Program-made: the position numbers and the translations under genes
Shown: in pieces, positions 43,500 to 52,637 of the stretch
How the letters are laid out: every line of letters begins with the position of its first letter
Position numbering within the stretch: the first letter of the stretch is position 1
From: Bog-532 sp963830385
GTDB lineage: Bacteria; Actinomycetota; Actinomycetes; Streptosporangiales; Streptosporangiaceae
Direction: 5' to 3'
Assembly (NCBI GenBank): GCA_963830385.1
Contig: CAWHMD010000003.1
Location: 84,775 to 148,774 of the forward strand
Length of the DNA: 64,000 nucleotides
The notes under the pieces: model-generated
Databases searched by the model: none
Told to the model about the DNA's origin: nothing
What the model saw: the letters and a program-made list of their open reading frames with translations, nothing else

Positions 43500-44182
43500 T
43501 CACCGTTGACCACGTCGGCGTCCCGGCCCGCGCCAGGCTCGCACGCCGGGGCCCGTTGTACTGCGGCGCTGCCGCCGGCCCGCTGTTCGTCAGCGTCTTC
43601 CTGATCGAGGGGGCGAGGCGCCCGGCCTACCAGCCGCTGCGTCATCCGGTCAGCTCGCTGTCGCTGGGGCCGCGGGGCTGGGTCCAGGTGGCCAGCTTCG
43701 CCACCGCCGGGATGCTGTACCTCGCCGGGGCCGCCGGGCTCGCACGCTCACCAGGCCAGGCCCCCGGCAACCGGATCGCGGCCGCGGCCCTCTCGGCGAC
43801 CGGCCTTGGCCTGCTCGGCTCGGCGACGTTCCGCACCGACCCCGTCAGCGGCTACCCGCCAGGAACTCCCGCCACCCCGGTCCAGCCCACCACGGCCGGG
43901 GCCATGCACAACCTCGCCGCCGTGCCCATCTTCCTCGGAATCCCGGCTGCAGCGTTCTCTTGCGCCTGGCGGTTCCACCGCGCCGGCCGCCCAGGCTGGG
44001 CGGCCTACTCGGCCGCGACCGGCGCGGCCATGCTCACCACCACGGGACTGTTCGGAGCAGGCTTCAGCCAGAACCCACGCCTGGTCAGCTACGCGGGGCT
44101 GTTCCAGCGCGCCGCCATCGTCACCGGCTTCTCCTGGCTCACTGCACTGTCCACACGTCGGTCCACTGCGCGCAGACGATGA
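43496..44182 (+). CDS. DUF998 family membrane protein
   Basis: A 228-residue protein with six hydrophobic segments in the DUF998 pattern; RRPAYQPLRHPVSSLSLGPRG and SATFRTDPVSGYPPGTP are typical loops. Function of DUF998 is unknown. The last about eight codons (from about 44159) are read from a 46-nt segment that is 93% identical to antisense isochorismatase sequence at 48640-48685, so the natural C-terminus has probably been replaced by a rearrangement. Confidence 0.82.
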   Translation: MITVDHVGVPARARLARRGPLYCGAAAGPLFVSVFLIEGARRPAYQPLRHPVSSLSLGPRGWVQVASFATAGMLYLAGAAGLARSPGQAPGNRIAAAALSATGLGLLGSATFRTDPVSGYPPGTPATPVQPTTAGAMHNLAAVPIFLGIPAAAFSCAWRFHRAGRPGWAAYSAATGAAMLTTTGLFGAGFSQNPRLVSYAGLFQRAAIVTGFSWLTALSTRRSTARRR

Positions 44183-44204
44183 GCTTCCTGCGCCCGGTGG
44201 CGTG
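44159..44204 (-). pseudogene. Isochorismatase gene relic
   Basis: 43 of 46 positions match 48640-48685 of the intact isochorismatase-family gene (encoding ATGRRKLIICALWTE there, ATGRRKLIVCAQWTD here). It is a small, recent fragment at the DUF998 3' end. Confidence 0.7.
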
Positions 44205-44316
44205 AGGGCGCGGCCACTGCCGTATTGCCTCCATCGGACAGTTGCAGACGGCGATGATCTTTTGCTGGTCGCGTCCGACCGGGTCAGTGTCAGCGGCATG
44301 ACTCCCTGGCTTTCGC

Positions 44317-44353
44317 GCCGCCACCCGGTTCCGTGATCTAAAAGACACGCTCT
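44317..44353 (+). mobile_element. Solo right end of an IS5-family (IS427-like) element
   Basis: TGATCTAAAAGACACGC (44334-44350) is identical to the right terminal repeat at 63981-63997, and the preceding CCGCCACCC also matches the end of that transposase gene. CTAG follows at 44352-44355. The left end and body are gone. Confidence 0.65.
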
Positions 44354-44596
44354 AGCCCGCAGATGATCGTCGAGTCCGTCCATGCAGCTGAACGTGGGTC
44401 CGAGTAGTACCAGTACACCGGCTCGCAGCGGTGCAAAGTGCACACCCGGCTGCTGCGGAAGCCATCCCCCGCTCGCGCCGCAGGCACTAGCCCGGCCAGC
44501 GCGTGTCAGGCGACTCTGCCAAAAAGTTGGGGCTGTCTGTCGATCCGGCAGCAGCCCATTCGACCTACTCCCAGGAGAGTGAAGGGAGAACGAGAG
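44354..44596 (+). other. Non-coding region upstream of the MMPL gene
   Basis: Together with 44183-44353 this makes about 410 nt without an intact gene. I see the IS scar, a GTGCA/TGCAC dyad near 44430-44446 and, at the end, AAGGGAG as SD for the MMPL start. No convincing ORF. Confidence 0.4.
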
Positions 44597-46718
44597 ATGA
44601 GTAGGGCGAAAAAGCTGGCTCGCATCCCGGCGGGCCGCCGAGCTAAGTGGGGTGTGCTGGTTTTCTGGCTGGTTATCGTGGCTTTGGCGGGGCCGTTGTC
44701 GGGGAAGCTGACGGGGGCGGAGAAGAATGATTCGTCGTCGTGGCTGCCGGCTGAAGGCCGAGTCGACCCAGGTGCTGAACCTGCAGTCGAAGGTCCAGTC
44801 GCCGAACATTTTCACCGCGGTGGTGGTCTACGACCGGCCGTCCGGGCTGACCGGAGCGGACATCGCGAAGGCCAAGGCGGACGTGACCCGGTTCAAGGGT
44901 GTGTCCGGTGTGGTCGGCCAGCAGGTAGCCGGGCCCATTCCGAGTCAGGACCGGACGGCGATCGAGACGCTGGTGCCGGTCAACCTGGGCTCCCAGGGCT
45001 GGAACAAGGCGTCGGCCACCGCGACCAGCCTGCGTAACATCGCGCGGGCCGGGCCGGCCGGGCTGACCGTGTACATCGCCGGGCCGCTGGGCAGCGCGGC
45101 CGATTCGGCTAATTCGTTCAAGGGCATCGACGGCACCCTGCTGATCGCGACGCTGGCGGTGGTGATCGTGCTGCTGCTGATCACCTACCGCAGCCCGGTG
45201 CTGTGGCTGTTCCCGGTGATCTCGGCCGGGATCGCGCTGGTCAGCGCGGAGGCGCTGATCTACCTGCTGGCGCGGGCGGGGCTGACCGTCAACGCCCAGA
45301 GCGCGGGCATCTTGTACGTGCTGGTGTTCGGGGCCGGGACCGATTATGCGCTGCTGCTGACCGCCCGGTACCGGGAGGAACTGCGCCGGCACGAGGACCG
45401 GCACGAGGCCATGAACCTGGCCCTGCGGCGGGCCGGGCCCGCCATCATCGCCAGCGCCGGCACCGTGATCGTGAGCCTGCTGACCTTGTCGGCCGCCGAG
45501 CTGAACTCGACCAAGAGCCTCGGCCCGGTGCTGGCCATCGGCGTGGCGGTCGCATTGTTGTCGATGCTGACGCTGCTGCCGGCGCTGCTGCTGATCTTCG
45601 GCCGGAAGATCTTCTGGCCGGCCCGGCCCGCGTTCGGGTCGGCCGAGCCGACCACCCGCGGGTTCTGGGCCGGGGTGGGCCGCCGGATCGCGGTCCGGCC
45701 GCGGGTGGTCTGGATCATCACCGCGCTCGTGCTCGGGGTGATGGCCCTCGGCCTGACCGGCCTGAAGGCCAGCGGGCTGACCGCGGCCGAGTCGTTCGTC
45801 GGGCACCACCCGGAGTCGGTGGCCGGGCAGCAGGTCCTCGACGCGCACTTCCCGGCCGGGGGCGGGCAGCCAGTGGTGGTGGTCTCGCATACGGCCCAGG
45901 CGGGGGCGGTGGAATCGGCGTTCAAGGGGGTGCCGGGGATCACCGGCGTGACCCGCCTGCCGGTGACCAGCGACGGGTACGGCTTCCTGCAGGGCACGCT
46001 CAAGTCAGCCCCGGACAGCCAGGCCGCCTACACCACCATCGGCAAGGCCCGGACCGCGGTCCACGCCGTCCCCGGCGCCGGCGCGATGGTCGGCGGCAAC
46101 ACCGCCGTCACCCTCGACATCGCCCACGCCGCCGACCACGACCGGAACCTGATCATCCCGATCATCCTGATCCTGGTGTTCGTGATCTTGGGGCTGCTGC
46201 TGCGGGCCATCATCGCCCCGATCATGCTCATCGCCACCGTCGCGCTGTCCTTCGCGGCCGCCCTCGGCGTCAGCTCCCTGTTCTTCAACCACGTATTCCA
46301 CTACGGCAACGCCGACAACTCCTTCCCCCTGTTCGTGTTCGTGTTCCTGGTCGCCCTGGGCATCGACTACAACATCTTCTTGATGACCCGGGTCCGCGAA
46401 GAAGCCGCCCGGCACGGGCCCCGCCGCGGCGCCCTGACCGGCCTGGCCGCCACCGGCGGAGTCATCACCTCCGCCGGCGCCGTCCTGGCCGGCACCTTCG
46501 CCGCCCTCAGCACCCTGCCCGTCACCTTCCTGGCCGAACTCGGCTTCGCGGTCGCCTTCGGCGTCCTGCTCGACACCATCATCGTCCGCTCAGTCCTGGT
46601 CACCGCCCTCAACCTCGACCTCGGACGCTGGACCTGGTGGCCCAGCAAGCTATACCGCGAACCGGTGCCGGACCTCGACACGGCGGTTACAGCCAAGCAG
46701 GCGGTCACCGCCGGATAA
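44597..46718 (+). pseudogene. MMPL family RND transporter, frameshifted near the N-terminus
   Basis: ATG 44597 opens MSRAKKLARIPAGRRAKWGV and the first TM helix, reaching SSSWLPA; near 44752 one extra base shifts the frame, and the rest continues as KAESTQVLNLQSKVQSPNIF in the +1 frame to 46718. Restored length is about 706 residues, normal for MMPL. The two repeats each have the central motif GTDYALLLTARYREE and GIDYNIFLMTRVREE with proton-relay Asp, and eleven to twelve TM segments in all. It would export lipids or hydrophobic drugs. If the extra base is real, only a short N-terminal piece is made from the proper start. Confidence 0.85.
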
Positions 46719-46730
46719 ATGCGTCATCCC

Positions 46731-46760
46731 TTGGCGGGCCAGTGCTCACTGGCCCGCCAA
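46731..46760. terminator. Intrinsic terminator after the MMPL gene
   Basis: Perfect 14-bp inverted repeat TTGGCGGGCCAGTG (46731-46744) and its complement (46747-46760) with a minimal loop, 12 nt after the MMPL stop. Confidence 0.8.
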
Positions 46761-46900
46761 ACCCCCCTGTCCCATCTGGCCGGGCAGCCCGGTCCAGCGG
46801 TCAGAAGTTTCCAGCCGTTGTGTCGAATCTCTGGCTGGCGGTTCGACGCATCAGTAGGAGCGGCCGGATGGCCCGGCCGCGATCTGCTTGGGAGTTCGCG

Positions 46901-47776
46901 ATGAACGACATGCACACCGTCACTTCCCGCGACGGAACCACGATTGCCTTCGACCGCATCGGTGCGGGTGATCCGCTTGTCCTGGTCGGCGGTGCGTTCA
47001 GCTATCGCCGCTACCCAGGTCAGGTCAAGCTGGCCCGCTCGCTGGCCTCCCGGTTCACCGTGTACAGCTACGATCGCCGTGGCCGGGGCGACAGCGGCGA
47101 CACCATGCCTTACGACGTGAGCCGCGAGATCGACGACCTGGCCGCGGTGATCGGCGCGGCGGGTGGGCGAGCCCACGTTTGGGGCTTGTCCTCCGGCGCG
47201 GTGCTGGCCCTGGAGGCGGCCGCCGCCGGGGTGCCCATGACGCGCCTGGCCGTGCACGAGCCGCCGCTGGTGGTCGACCCGGCCGACCGGCGGCCCCCAG
47301 CCGATCTGCGCCAGCGGGTCAGCGGCCTGGTCGACAGTGATCGGCGCGGTGAAGCGGTCCGCTACTACATGGTGGACGGAATGGGTGCGCCTTCCTTCGT
47401 CCCCGCCCTGCTGCACGCGATGCCCGGCGTCTGGAAGCGGCTCACCGCGGTGGCGCACACGCTGTCTTACGACGCCCAATTGGTGGAGCGCTACCAGACC
47501 GGACAGCCGCTGCCGCCCGGGCAGTGGGGGTCAGTCACCATCCCGGTGCTGGTGATGTGCGGTACCGAGCGGGAAGGCCCGGCCATGTTCCAGCACGCCG
47601 CAGCCGGCGTCGCTGCCGCTCTGCCCAACAGTTCGCTGGTCATCCGCCGCGGCCTTGGTCACAGCAAGAAGCTCAACGCCAAAGCCATCGCGGCCACGCT
47701 GACCGAGTTCCTCACCGGACCGGTACCGGGCTCGGCCCCGGCCGCCGCCAGTCAGGACACCACCCCGGCGGCATGA
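46901..47776 (+). CDS. Alpha/beta hydrolase
   Basis: A 291-residue hydrolase starting at ATG 46901 (GGGAG SD, 6-nt spacing). DRIGAGDPLVLVGGAFSYRRYPG contains the first strand, YDRRGRGDSGD the oxyanion region, GLSSG (nucleophile Ser, about residue 97) the elbow, VLVMCGTEREG the acid region and RRGLGHSKKLNA the catalytic His. The type is common in actinobacteria beside small regulatory or antibiotic-related genes; the substrate is unknown. The frame is open upstream as an antiparallel shadow of MMPL, which is not part of the gene. Followed at 18 nt by the DHFR-like gene. Confidence 0.88.
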   Translation: MNDMHTVTSRDGTTIAFDRIGAGDPLVLVGGAFSYRRYPGQVKLARSLASRFTVYSYDRRGRGDSGDTMPYDVSREIDDLAAVIGAAGGRAHVWGLSSGAVLALEAAAAGVPMTRLAVHEPPLVVDPADRRPPADLRQRVSGLVDSDRRGEAVRYYMVDGMGAPSFVPALLHAMPGVWKRLTAVAHTLSYDAQLVERYQTGQPLPPGQWGSVTIPVLVMCGTEREGPAMFQHAAAGVAAALPNSSLVIRRGLGHSKKLNAKAIAATLTEFLTGPVPGSAPAAASQDTTPAA

Positions 47777-47794
47777 GCAGGAGCAGGAACGAGC

Positions 47795-48337
47795 ATGAGC
47801 AAGATCACCGCAGGGCTGTTCATCACTCTGGACGGGGTCATCGACGCGCCGCACGAGTGGAACCCCCGCTACTACGACGACGAGATGAGCCAGGCCGTCA
47901 TGCCGCAGCTCACCGCAGCCGCCACCCACCTCTACGGGCGGCGCTCCTATGAGCTGTTCCGCTCGGTATTCAGCGGCACGAACGCGCCCCCGCACGCGAG
48001 TTTGATGACCGGTAAGCCCAAGGTGGTGGTGTCGAGCACCCTGAGCGATCCCAGCTGGGGGCCCACCACGGTGATCAAAAGGAACGCCGCCGCGCAGCTG
48101 GCCAGGCTCAAGGAAGAGCAGGCCGGAGACATCTCCGTCAGCGCCAGCGGCGCGCTTGTCCGTTTCCTGCTGGCTGAAGGGCTGCTCGACGAGCTCAGGC
48201 TGCTGGTCCACCCGGTCGTGGTCGGCACCGGCAGGCACCTGTTCGAGGGCGGCAATGGCCAGATACCGCTCACGTTGCTCGAAGCCAGACCCCACAGCAA
48301 CGGCGTGGTCATGCTTCGCTACGCCAAGGCAGATTAG
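47795..48337 (+). CDS. Dihydrofolate reductase family (RibD C-terminal domain) protein
   Basis: A 180-residue protein. SKITAGLFITLDGVIDAP is the family opening, THLYGRRSYELF the NADPH-binding loop region and LVHPVVVGTGRHLFEGG the hallmark C-terminal segment. It belongs to the RibD C-terminal/YyaP-type group, which rarely acts as true DHFR; the substrate is unknown. Codirectional with, and 18 nt after, the alpha/beta hydrolase. Confidence 0.9.
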   Translation: MSKITAGLFITLDGVIDAPHEWNPRYYDDEMSQAVMPQLTAAATHLYGRRSYELFRSVFSGTNAPPHASLMTGKPKVVVSSTLSDPSWGPTTVIKRNAAAQLARLKEEQAGDISVSASGALVRFLLAEGLLDELRLLVHPVVVGTGRHLFEGGNGQIPLTLLEARPHSNGVVMLRYAKAD

Positions 48338-48379
48338 CTACGCGGGCGATCGCCTCGGGGTTCTCTCGCTACTCGGCGC

Positions 48380-49006
48380 TCATGGGTTCGCTTCCTCCTT
48401 GAGCAGGCGGTCGGTGAGGACGATCTCGATGACCGCTTGGACCGTGTCCTGGCGAGCCCAGTCGCGCTGGAGCTCACAGGCGAGCGAGACCCAGCTGACC
48501 GGCTGGCCGCCGGCCTGGATCACCCGGTCCAGGCCCGCCCGATGGGCTTCGGGTGAGGTGCCGCCGACCGCGTCGACGACGGGGTAGACCTCGTATCCCT
48601 CGCGCAGCGCGTCCAGGGCGGTGAAGGCCAGGCAGATTTCGGTCCACAGCGCGCAGATGATGAGCTTCCGGCGCCCGGTGGCGTGCACGGCCTGGACGAA
48701 CTCGAGGTCTTCCCAGGAGTTGGTCGTGGTCCGGTCCAGCGGCTTGTCGCGTTCGAGCAGCCCGGCCAGTTCGGGCAGCGTCGGCTGCCCCCGGCCGGTT
48801 GCGACGTTGATGGTCGAGTGCACGACGGGAATCGCGAAGGTCTTGATGGTCCGCACCGTCGACACGGCGTTCTTGAGCAGCAGGTCGCGGTCCATCGAGC
48901 CGACCCCGGCCAGCTGAGACGGCTGGTAGTCGATGAACAAGAATGCCGCGTTCTCCGGGGTGAGCAGATGATCGGACAGCGGGTCGCGAATGGGCGCACT
49001 GGTCAT
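48380..49006 (-). CDS. Isochorismatase family hydrolase (YcaC-like)
   Basis: A 208-residue cysteine-hydrolase-superfamily protein. FLFIDYQPSQL supplies the catalytic Asp, TTTNSWEDLEF the Lys-region equivalent, and LIICALWTEICLAFTALDAL the Cys of the nucleophile elbow. Members hydrolyse isochorismate, nicotinamide or unknown amides; this branch resembles YcaC. The frame is open to 49132 but ATG 49006 gives the natural start; no SD is evident. It lies 19 nt after the MBL-fold gene on the same strand. A fragment of it is duplicated at 44159-44204. Confidence 0.88.
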   Translation of the reverse strand: MTSAPIRDPLSDHLLTPENAAFLFIDYQPSQLAGVGSMDRDLLLKNAVSTVRTIKTFAIPVVHSTINVATGRGQPTLPELAGLLERDKPLDRTTTNSWEDLEFVQAVHATGRRKLIICALWTEICLAFTALDALREGYEVYPVVDAVGGTSPEAHRAGLDRVIQAGGQPVSWVSLACELQRDWARQDTVQAVIEIVLTDRLLKEEANP

Positions 49007-49025
49007 GAGAGTGACCCGTCCGCGC

Positions 49026-50005
49026 TCAGGGATGGACGGGGCCGCTGGGCCCCCGGTCGAGGCGCAGTGACTGCATGATGGCGAACGTGGTGGTGGTCGT
49101 GTAAATATCAACGTCCGCGGCCGCCAGCACACCGGTGTACTTCGCGATGACCGGCGCGGCCGCGCGCTCGGTCACCGTGTTGAGGTGACCTCTGATCCCG
49201 GCCCAGGCGTTCTCGCCGTAGTGCACGTAGAAGGGCACCGGGTCGACCGACGTCAGCGCTTCTTTCGCGCTGGCTTCGATGTCGGCGATGTACTGCTGGT
49301 GGATGGCGACGTCGTCGCGGGTGGCGAGCCGGCCCACGTGCCCGGAGATGAGGTGCGTCCACGGGTAGGACAGTGCGATGGCCGGGGCGCCCATGTAGCC
49401 GATGACGTCTTCGGACAGGTTGAGGTTGTAGATGGGGACCCAGCCGGCGTTGACGACGTCGATGAACATGAGGGTGTCGTGGCCCGGGAAATGGATGTAG
49501 ATGTTGTCCGGGGTGTGGTTGGGGCCGTGCCAGGCCAGCTCGACCCGCTCACCCCCCACCTCCAGGGTGTAGCGGTCGGTGAAGGTCACCTCGGGCAGTG
49601 GCCGGGCCGGGTCGTCGTCCCGCGCCAGGACTCCCTGGTCTGCTCGTGGCCGATGCGGACCACGTCCCCGCCGAACACGGAGGAGGCGGCGCCGTGGTCG
49701 GCGTGGTGGTGGGAGTAGACCAGGTGGGTCACCCGGTTGGTCACGCCGTTCTCGGCGGCAATCTCGTCCACCGCCCGCCGGAGGTTGTGGCCGATGCTGG
49801 GGGGCGCATCGAACAAGACAACACCGTCATCGGTGGTCAGGAAGGCCGAGTTGTAGACGCCGTCGGTTACCCAGTACAGGTTCCGTTCGACCCGCCCGAC
49901 GTAATAGCCCTGGTCGTTGAGGGCCGGGCCGAGCGCGGACCGGGGGATCGGCGCGTAGTCGGGCAGGTCCGTAGTGAAGCCGGCACCAGCGGCTGGTGAG
50001 GTCAC
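49026..50005 (-). pseudogene. MBL-fold metallo-hydrolase A, frameshifted
   Basis: GTG 50005 (GGGAG SD) opens the first part, which includes the zinc motif SHHHADHGAASS and reaches HEQTRE; at about 49633 the frame is lost and the rest resumes in another frame as DRYTLEVGGERVELAWHGPNH to the stop at 49026. Restored length is about 325 residues. HxHxDH and the downstream WHGPNHTPDN and LISGHVGR histidines make an alkyl-sulfatase/lactamase-like metallo-hydrolase. Its paralogue MBL-B (52638-53617) lies in opposite orientation with the same GTGACCTCA start context and is also broken, at a different point. Confidence 0.8.
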
Positions 50006-50101
50006 GGTAGCTCCCTTTTCCTGGGCACGTCCCTGACGGCCGTGTCAGCTTTGGCGACACGCCTCACCGTCGCCGCAACCTAGGTGAGCAGCCATCACCA
50101 G

Positions 50102-50143
50102 ATCACGGTGATTCACCAGCTTCAGGTGACTGCCCTTCACCTG
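50102..50143. promoter_or_regulatory. Palindrome cluster upstream of the glycosylase gene
   Basis: ATCACGGTGAT (50102-50112) is a perfect 11-bp palindrome; CAGGTG (50123-50128) and CACCTG (50138-50143) form a further dyad. They lie between divergent MBL-A and the DNA glycosylase gene. Confidence 0.4.
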
Positions 50144-50164
50144 GCGGCCGGTCATCATGAACGT

Positions 50165-50815
50165 GTGACCGACGACTCCAGCCGCGCCGCGTGGCTGTCC
50201 GGAGCGCGCTCGTTCTTGCGCGACGCCGATCCGGTGCTGGCGCGGCTCATCGACGAACGACCGGATTTCGATCCCCGGGCGTGGATCTCCCAGCTGCCCC
50301 CGATGGATCTGTTCGGTGCCCTGCTGTTCCAGGTCGCTGGCCAGCAGCTGTCCGTACCGGCGACCCGGCGGACCCTGGCGCGCGTCCAGGCCATGTTTGG
50401 CGGGCATCTTCCGGCCCCCGCTGACCTGCTGAGCGTGGAGCCTGACCAGCTCCGCGCGGCCGGGTTTTCGTGGCGGAAGGTCAGCACGCTCCGGGACCTC
50501 GCCGAGCGGATGTCGGACGGCAGGCTGAACCCGGACATGCTGAGCAGCCTGCCGGACGAGGAACTGCTGGCCGAGCTCACCGCCATCCCCGGAATCGGCC
50601 CGTGGACCGTGCAGGGCGCCCTCATCGTCGCGCTGCAGCGTGAAGACGTGGTGCTGCCCGGTGACCTCGCGCTTCGCAAGGCCATCCGGGCCGCGTATCA
50701 GCTGGATCACCTTCCCGACCAGCAGGAGGTCCTGGCCATCGCCGAAAAGTGGAGGCCGTATCGCAGCCTGGCGACCAGCTACCTGTTCTCGGCCGCCTTC
50801 GAGCCGGCCAAGTGA
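50165..50815 (+). CDS. DNA-3-methyladenine glycosylase II family (AlkA-like)
   Basis: A 216-residue helix-hairpin-helix glycosylase lacking AlkA's N-terminal domain. LFGALLFQVAGQQLSVPATR is the conserved helix pair, ELTAIPGIGPWTVQGALI the HhH motif, and LPGDLALRKAI supplies the catalytic Asp. It excises alkylated bases in base excision repair. GTG 50165 gives the natural start; the SD is weak and the open frame extends into the palindrome cluster. Divergent from MBL-A. Confidence 0.9.
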   Translation: MTDDSSRAAWLSGARSFLRDADPVLARLIDERPDFDPRAWISQLPPMDLFGALLFQVAGQQLSVPATRRTLARVQAMFGGHLPAPADLLSVEPDQLRAAGFSWRKVSTLRDLAERMSDGRLNPDMLSSLPDEELLAELTAIPGIGPWTVQGALIVALQREDVVLPGDLALRKAIRAAYQLDHLPDQQEVLAIAEKWRPYRSLATSYLFSAAFEPAK

Positions 50816-50821
50816 GCCCGT

Positions 50822-50840
50822 GTCACCGGATCCCGGTGAC
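50822..50840. promoter_or_regulatory. 19-bp perfect palindromic site
   Basis: GTCACCGG-ATC-CCGGTGAC, 8-bp arms with 3-nt spacer, between the glycosylase stop and the next small gene. It could be an operator or a short hairpin. Confidence 0.4.
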
Positions 50841-50874
50841 GCGGATTCACCTGCCCGTCGTCCACCATGGCCCT

Positions 50875-51120
50875 ATGGACCCGGCTCCTGCCCGGTACGC
50901 GATCCGGATCAATGGGCACCTCGGCGACATGATGCTGTGTGCGTTCCCGGCCATGGTTCCGCACTGGCAGGGCACGCAAACCGTGCTCACCGGGCTGCTG
51001 GACCGGTCGGCGCTGTATGGAGTGCTGGCCGAGATCGACGCGCTCGGCCTGGACCTGCTCGAGGTCCGCCAGCTCGATCCGGACCCCTATCCGCCGGAAT
51101 CAGATGGGGAGCCACTCTGA
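50875..51120 (+). CDS. Small conserved hypothetical protein
   Basis: An 81-residue protein, RYAIRINGHLGDMMLCAFPAM followed by TVLTGLLDRSALYGVLAEIDALGLDLLEV (as blocks), a pattern I associate with a common actinobacterial small protein family of unknown function that often lies beside LuxR or oxidoreductase genes. It has no TM segment or catalytic motif. Convergent with the LuxR-A fragment, 5 nt between stops. Confidence 0.75.
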   Translation: MDPAPARYAIRINGHLGDMMLCAFPAMVPHWQGTQTVLTGLLDRSALYGVLAEIDALGLDLLEVRQLDPDPYPPESDGEPL

Positions 51121-51125
51121 CATGG

Positions 51126-52045
51126 TCACGTCAGCGTGCGGGTGGGGGAGAGAAGCCGCAGCTGGCGGGCACGGTGGATCGCTGCGGAGCGATCCACGGC
51201 GCCAAGTTTGGCGTAGATGTTGCGGATGTGCGTGCTGACCGTGTTCACGGACACCGACAACTCGGTTGCGATCTGCGGCCGGGACAGGTTGGTCGGGAGG
51301 TACCGCAGCACCCGGAGCTCGCCCGGGCTCAGCTCGGTGGCCGGCGGCGACGAGCGCCGGTCTCCAGCCGGGCCGGATGAGCCGGACAGGAGGTCGAGGA
51401 GTTCGGTGCGCAGTGCGGCGTGCGCGGTCTGGTGCGGGGGCATGGCCTCCAGCAGTTCCCGGGAACTGGTCACCACGAATGGCAGTACCAGCCGGTCAGG
51501 CTCGGCGAGGGCCAGCGCCTGTTCGGCCGCTTGGGCCGCCGCGTACCGGTCACCCGCCGCGTGGTGGGCCAGCCCCGCCAGCAGCTGAGCCTCCACGATC
51601 GTGGCGTACCCGATCACCGGCGCCCTGCCGTCCGCCACCTCCCGCACCTCTGCCAGCGCCCCGGCTGGGTCGCCGTCCGCCAGGCAGATCACGGCGCGGG
51701 CGTTACGGATCTCACCCGCTGCGGCCTCATCGTGAGCCAGTGCCACCAGTTCGGCTCGCGCCTCGCCGGTCAGCCCCAGGCGGGCCAGCGTCGCCAGTGT
51801 CCAGCCGGTCAACGGGCTGCTCATCGCCAGTGAGTCCGCCAGCCGGGGTTGCAGGCGGCCGGCGGCACGGAACTCCTCGAGTGCCATCTGGAGATGCCCC
51901 CGGCCAGCGTGCAGCATCCCGGTCACCAGATGGAACCCCAGCATGACGCCGGGCGCGTCGTCTGCTTCCAGGGCCCGGGCGGTGCGCCCGAGCCAGAGCT
52001 CGCCTTCGCCGAACTCTCCGATCCAGATTGCCTGACCCAGGTCGA
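51126..52045 (-). pseudogene. LuxR-A: 5'-truncated MalT-type LuxR regulator
   Basis: The minus-strand frame encodes the TPR-like region (RTARALEADDAPGVMLGFHL onward) and a complete C-terminal LuxR HTH (ELSPGELRVLRYLPTNLS, SVNTVSTHIRNIYAKLG). The N-terminal ATPase (Walker A/B) and first TPRs of MalT-type regulators are missing: upstream of about 52045 the same frame is the antisense of another LuxR fragment. An internal ATG near 51945 could still give a short HTH protein. Paralogous to LuxR-B; see the inverted duplication. Confidence 0.7.
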
Positions 52046-52505
52046 GGCGCACCTGCTGGACGCGGTCGCAGGCCGCGACCTGGGTGATGAGCGCGCCTCC
52101 CGAGAGGCAGCCGAGCAGGCGCTGAACCTCGCCGAGCCGGACCGGCTGATTCTGCCGTTCGCGATGACCGGCGCATGGCAGCTCCTCGAAACCGTGCCGG
52201 AGCACAGCACATCGCACGCGGCGCTGGTCACCGACATCCTCGACGCCACCCGCGGTCCTGGACGGGGTGGCCTCAACCGGGCGGCCATGATCCCGGTCGA
52301 GGAACTCAGCCGAAGTGAACTGCGCGTGCTGCGCTACCTGCCGACGAATCTCACCCGTCGCGAGATCGCCCGGCAGCTGTCGGTCTCGCTGAACACCGTT
52401 GACACCCACATCCACCGGATCTACGCCAAGCTCGGCGCCACCGACCGGACTGCAGCGGTGGAGCGAGCCCGCGAACTGCGGCTGCTGTCCGTCGGCCGCA
52501 CCTGA
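52046..52505 (+). pseudogene. LuxR-B: 5'-truncated MalT-type LuxR regulator
   Basis: From about 52046 the plus strand encodes EAHLLDAVAGRDLGDERAS and EAAEQALNLAEPDRLILPF, matching LuxR-A's EAQLLAGLAHHAAGD and AEQALALAEPDRLVLPF, then a complete LuxR HTH (ELRVLRYLPTNLTRREIARQ, SLNTVDTHIHRIYAKLG). No start codon or N-terminal domain precedes it; the upstream sequence is LuxR-A in antisense. It is the head-to-head partner at the breakpoint and precedes MBL-B. Confidence 0.7.
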
Positions 52506-52524
52506 AGCCGGTCAGCCTGGACAA

Positions 52525-52541
52525 TCACTGGAATCCAGTGA
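52525..52541. promoter_or_regulatory. 17-bp palindromic site upstream of MBL-B
   Basis: TCACTGGA-A-TCCAGTGA, perfect 8-bp arms with a single central base, between LuxR-B and MBL-B. Half-site TCACTGG resembles TCACCGG at 50823. Confidence 0.45.
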
Positions 52542-52637
52542 CGAATCTCCCTCCTCTCGCGGCGATCCTTGGCGTCGTCACGAGTTTGCGAACGCGCACG
52601 GCCGGCCGGGCGTGCGCCGAGAATCCAGGGAGAAACA

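Noticed and set aside
45203..46900. Apparent fusion of MMPL-region frame to the alpha/beta hydrolase
   Set aside because: The upstream part is an off-frame shadow of MMPL; the hydrolase has its own SD and start at 46901, after a terminator.
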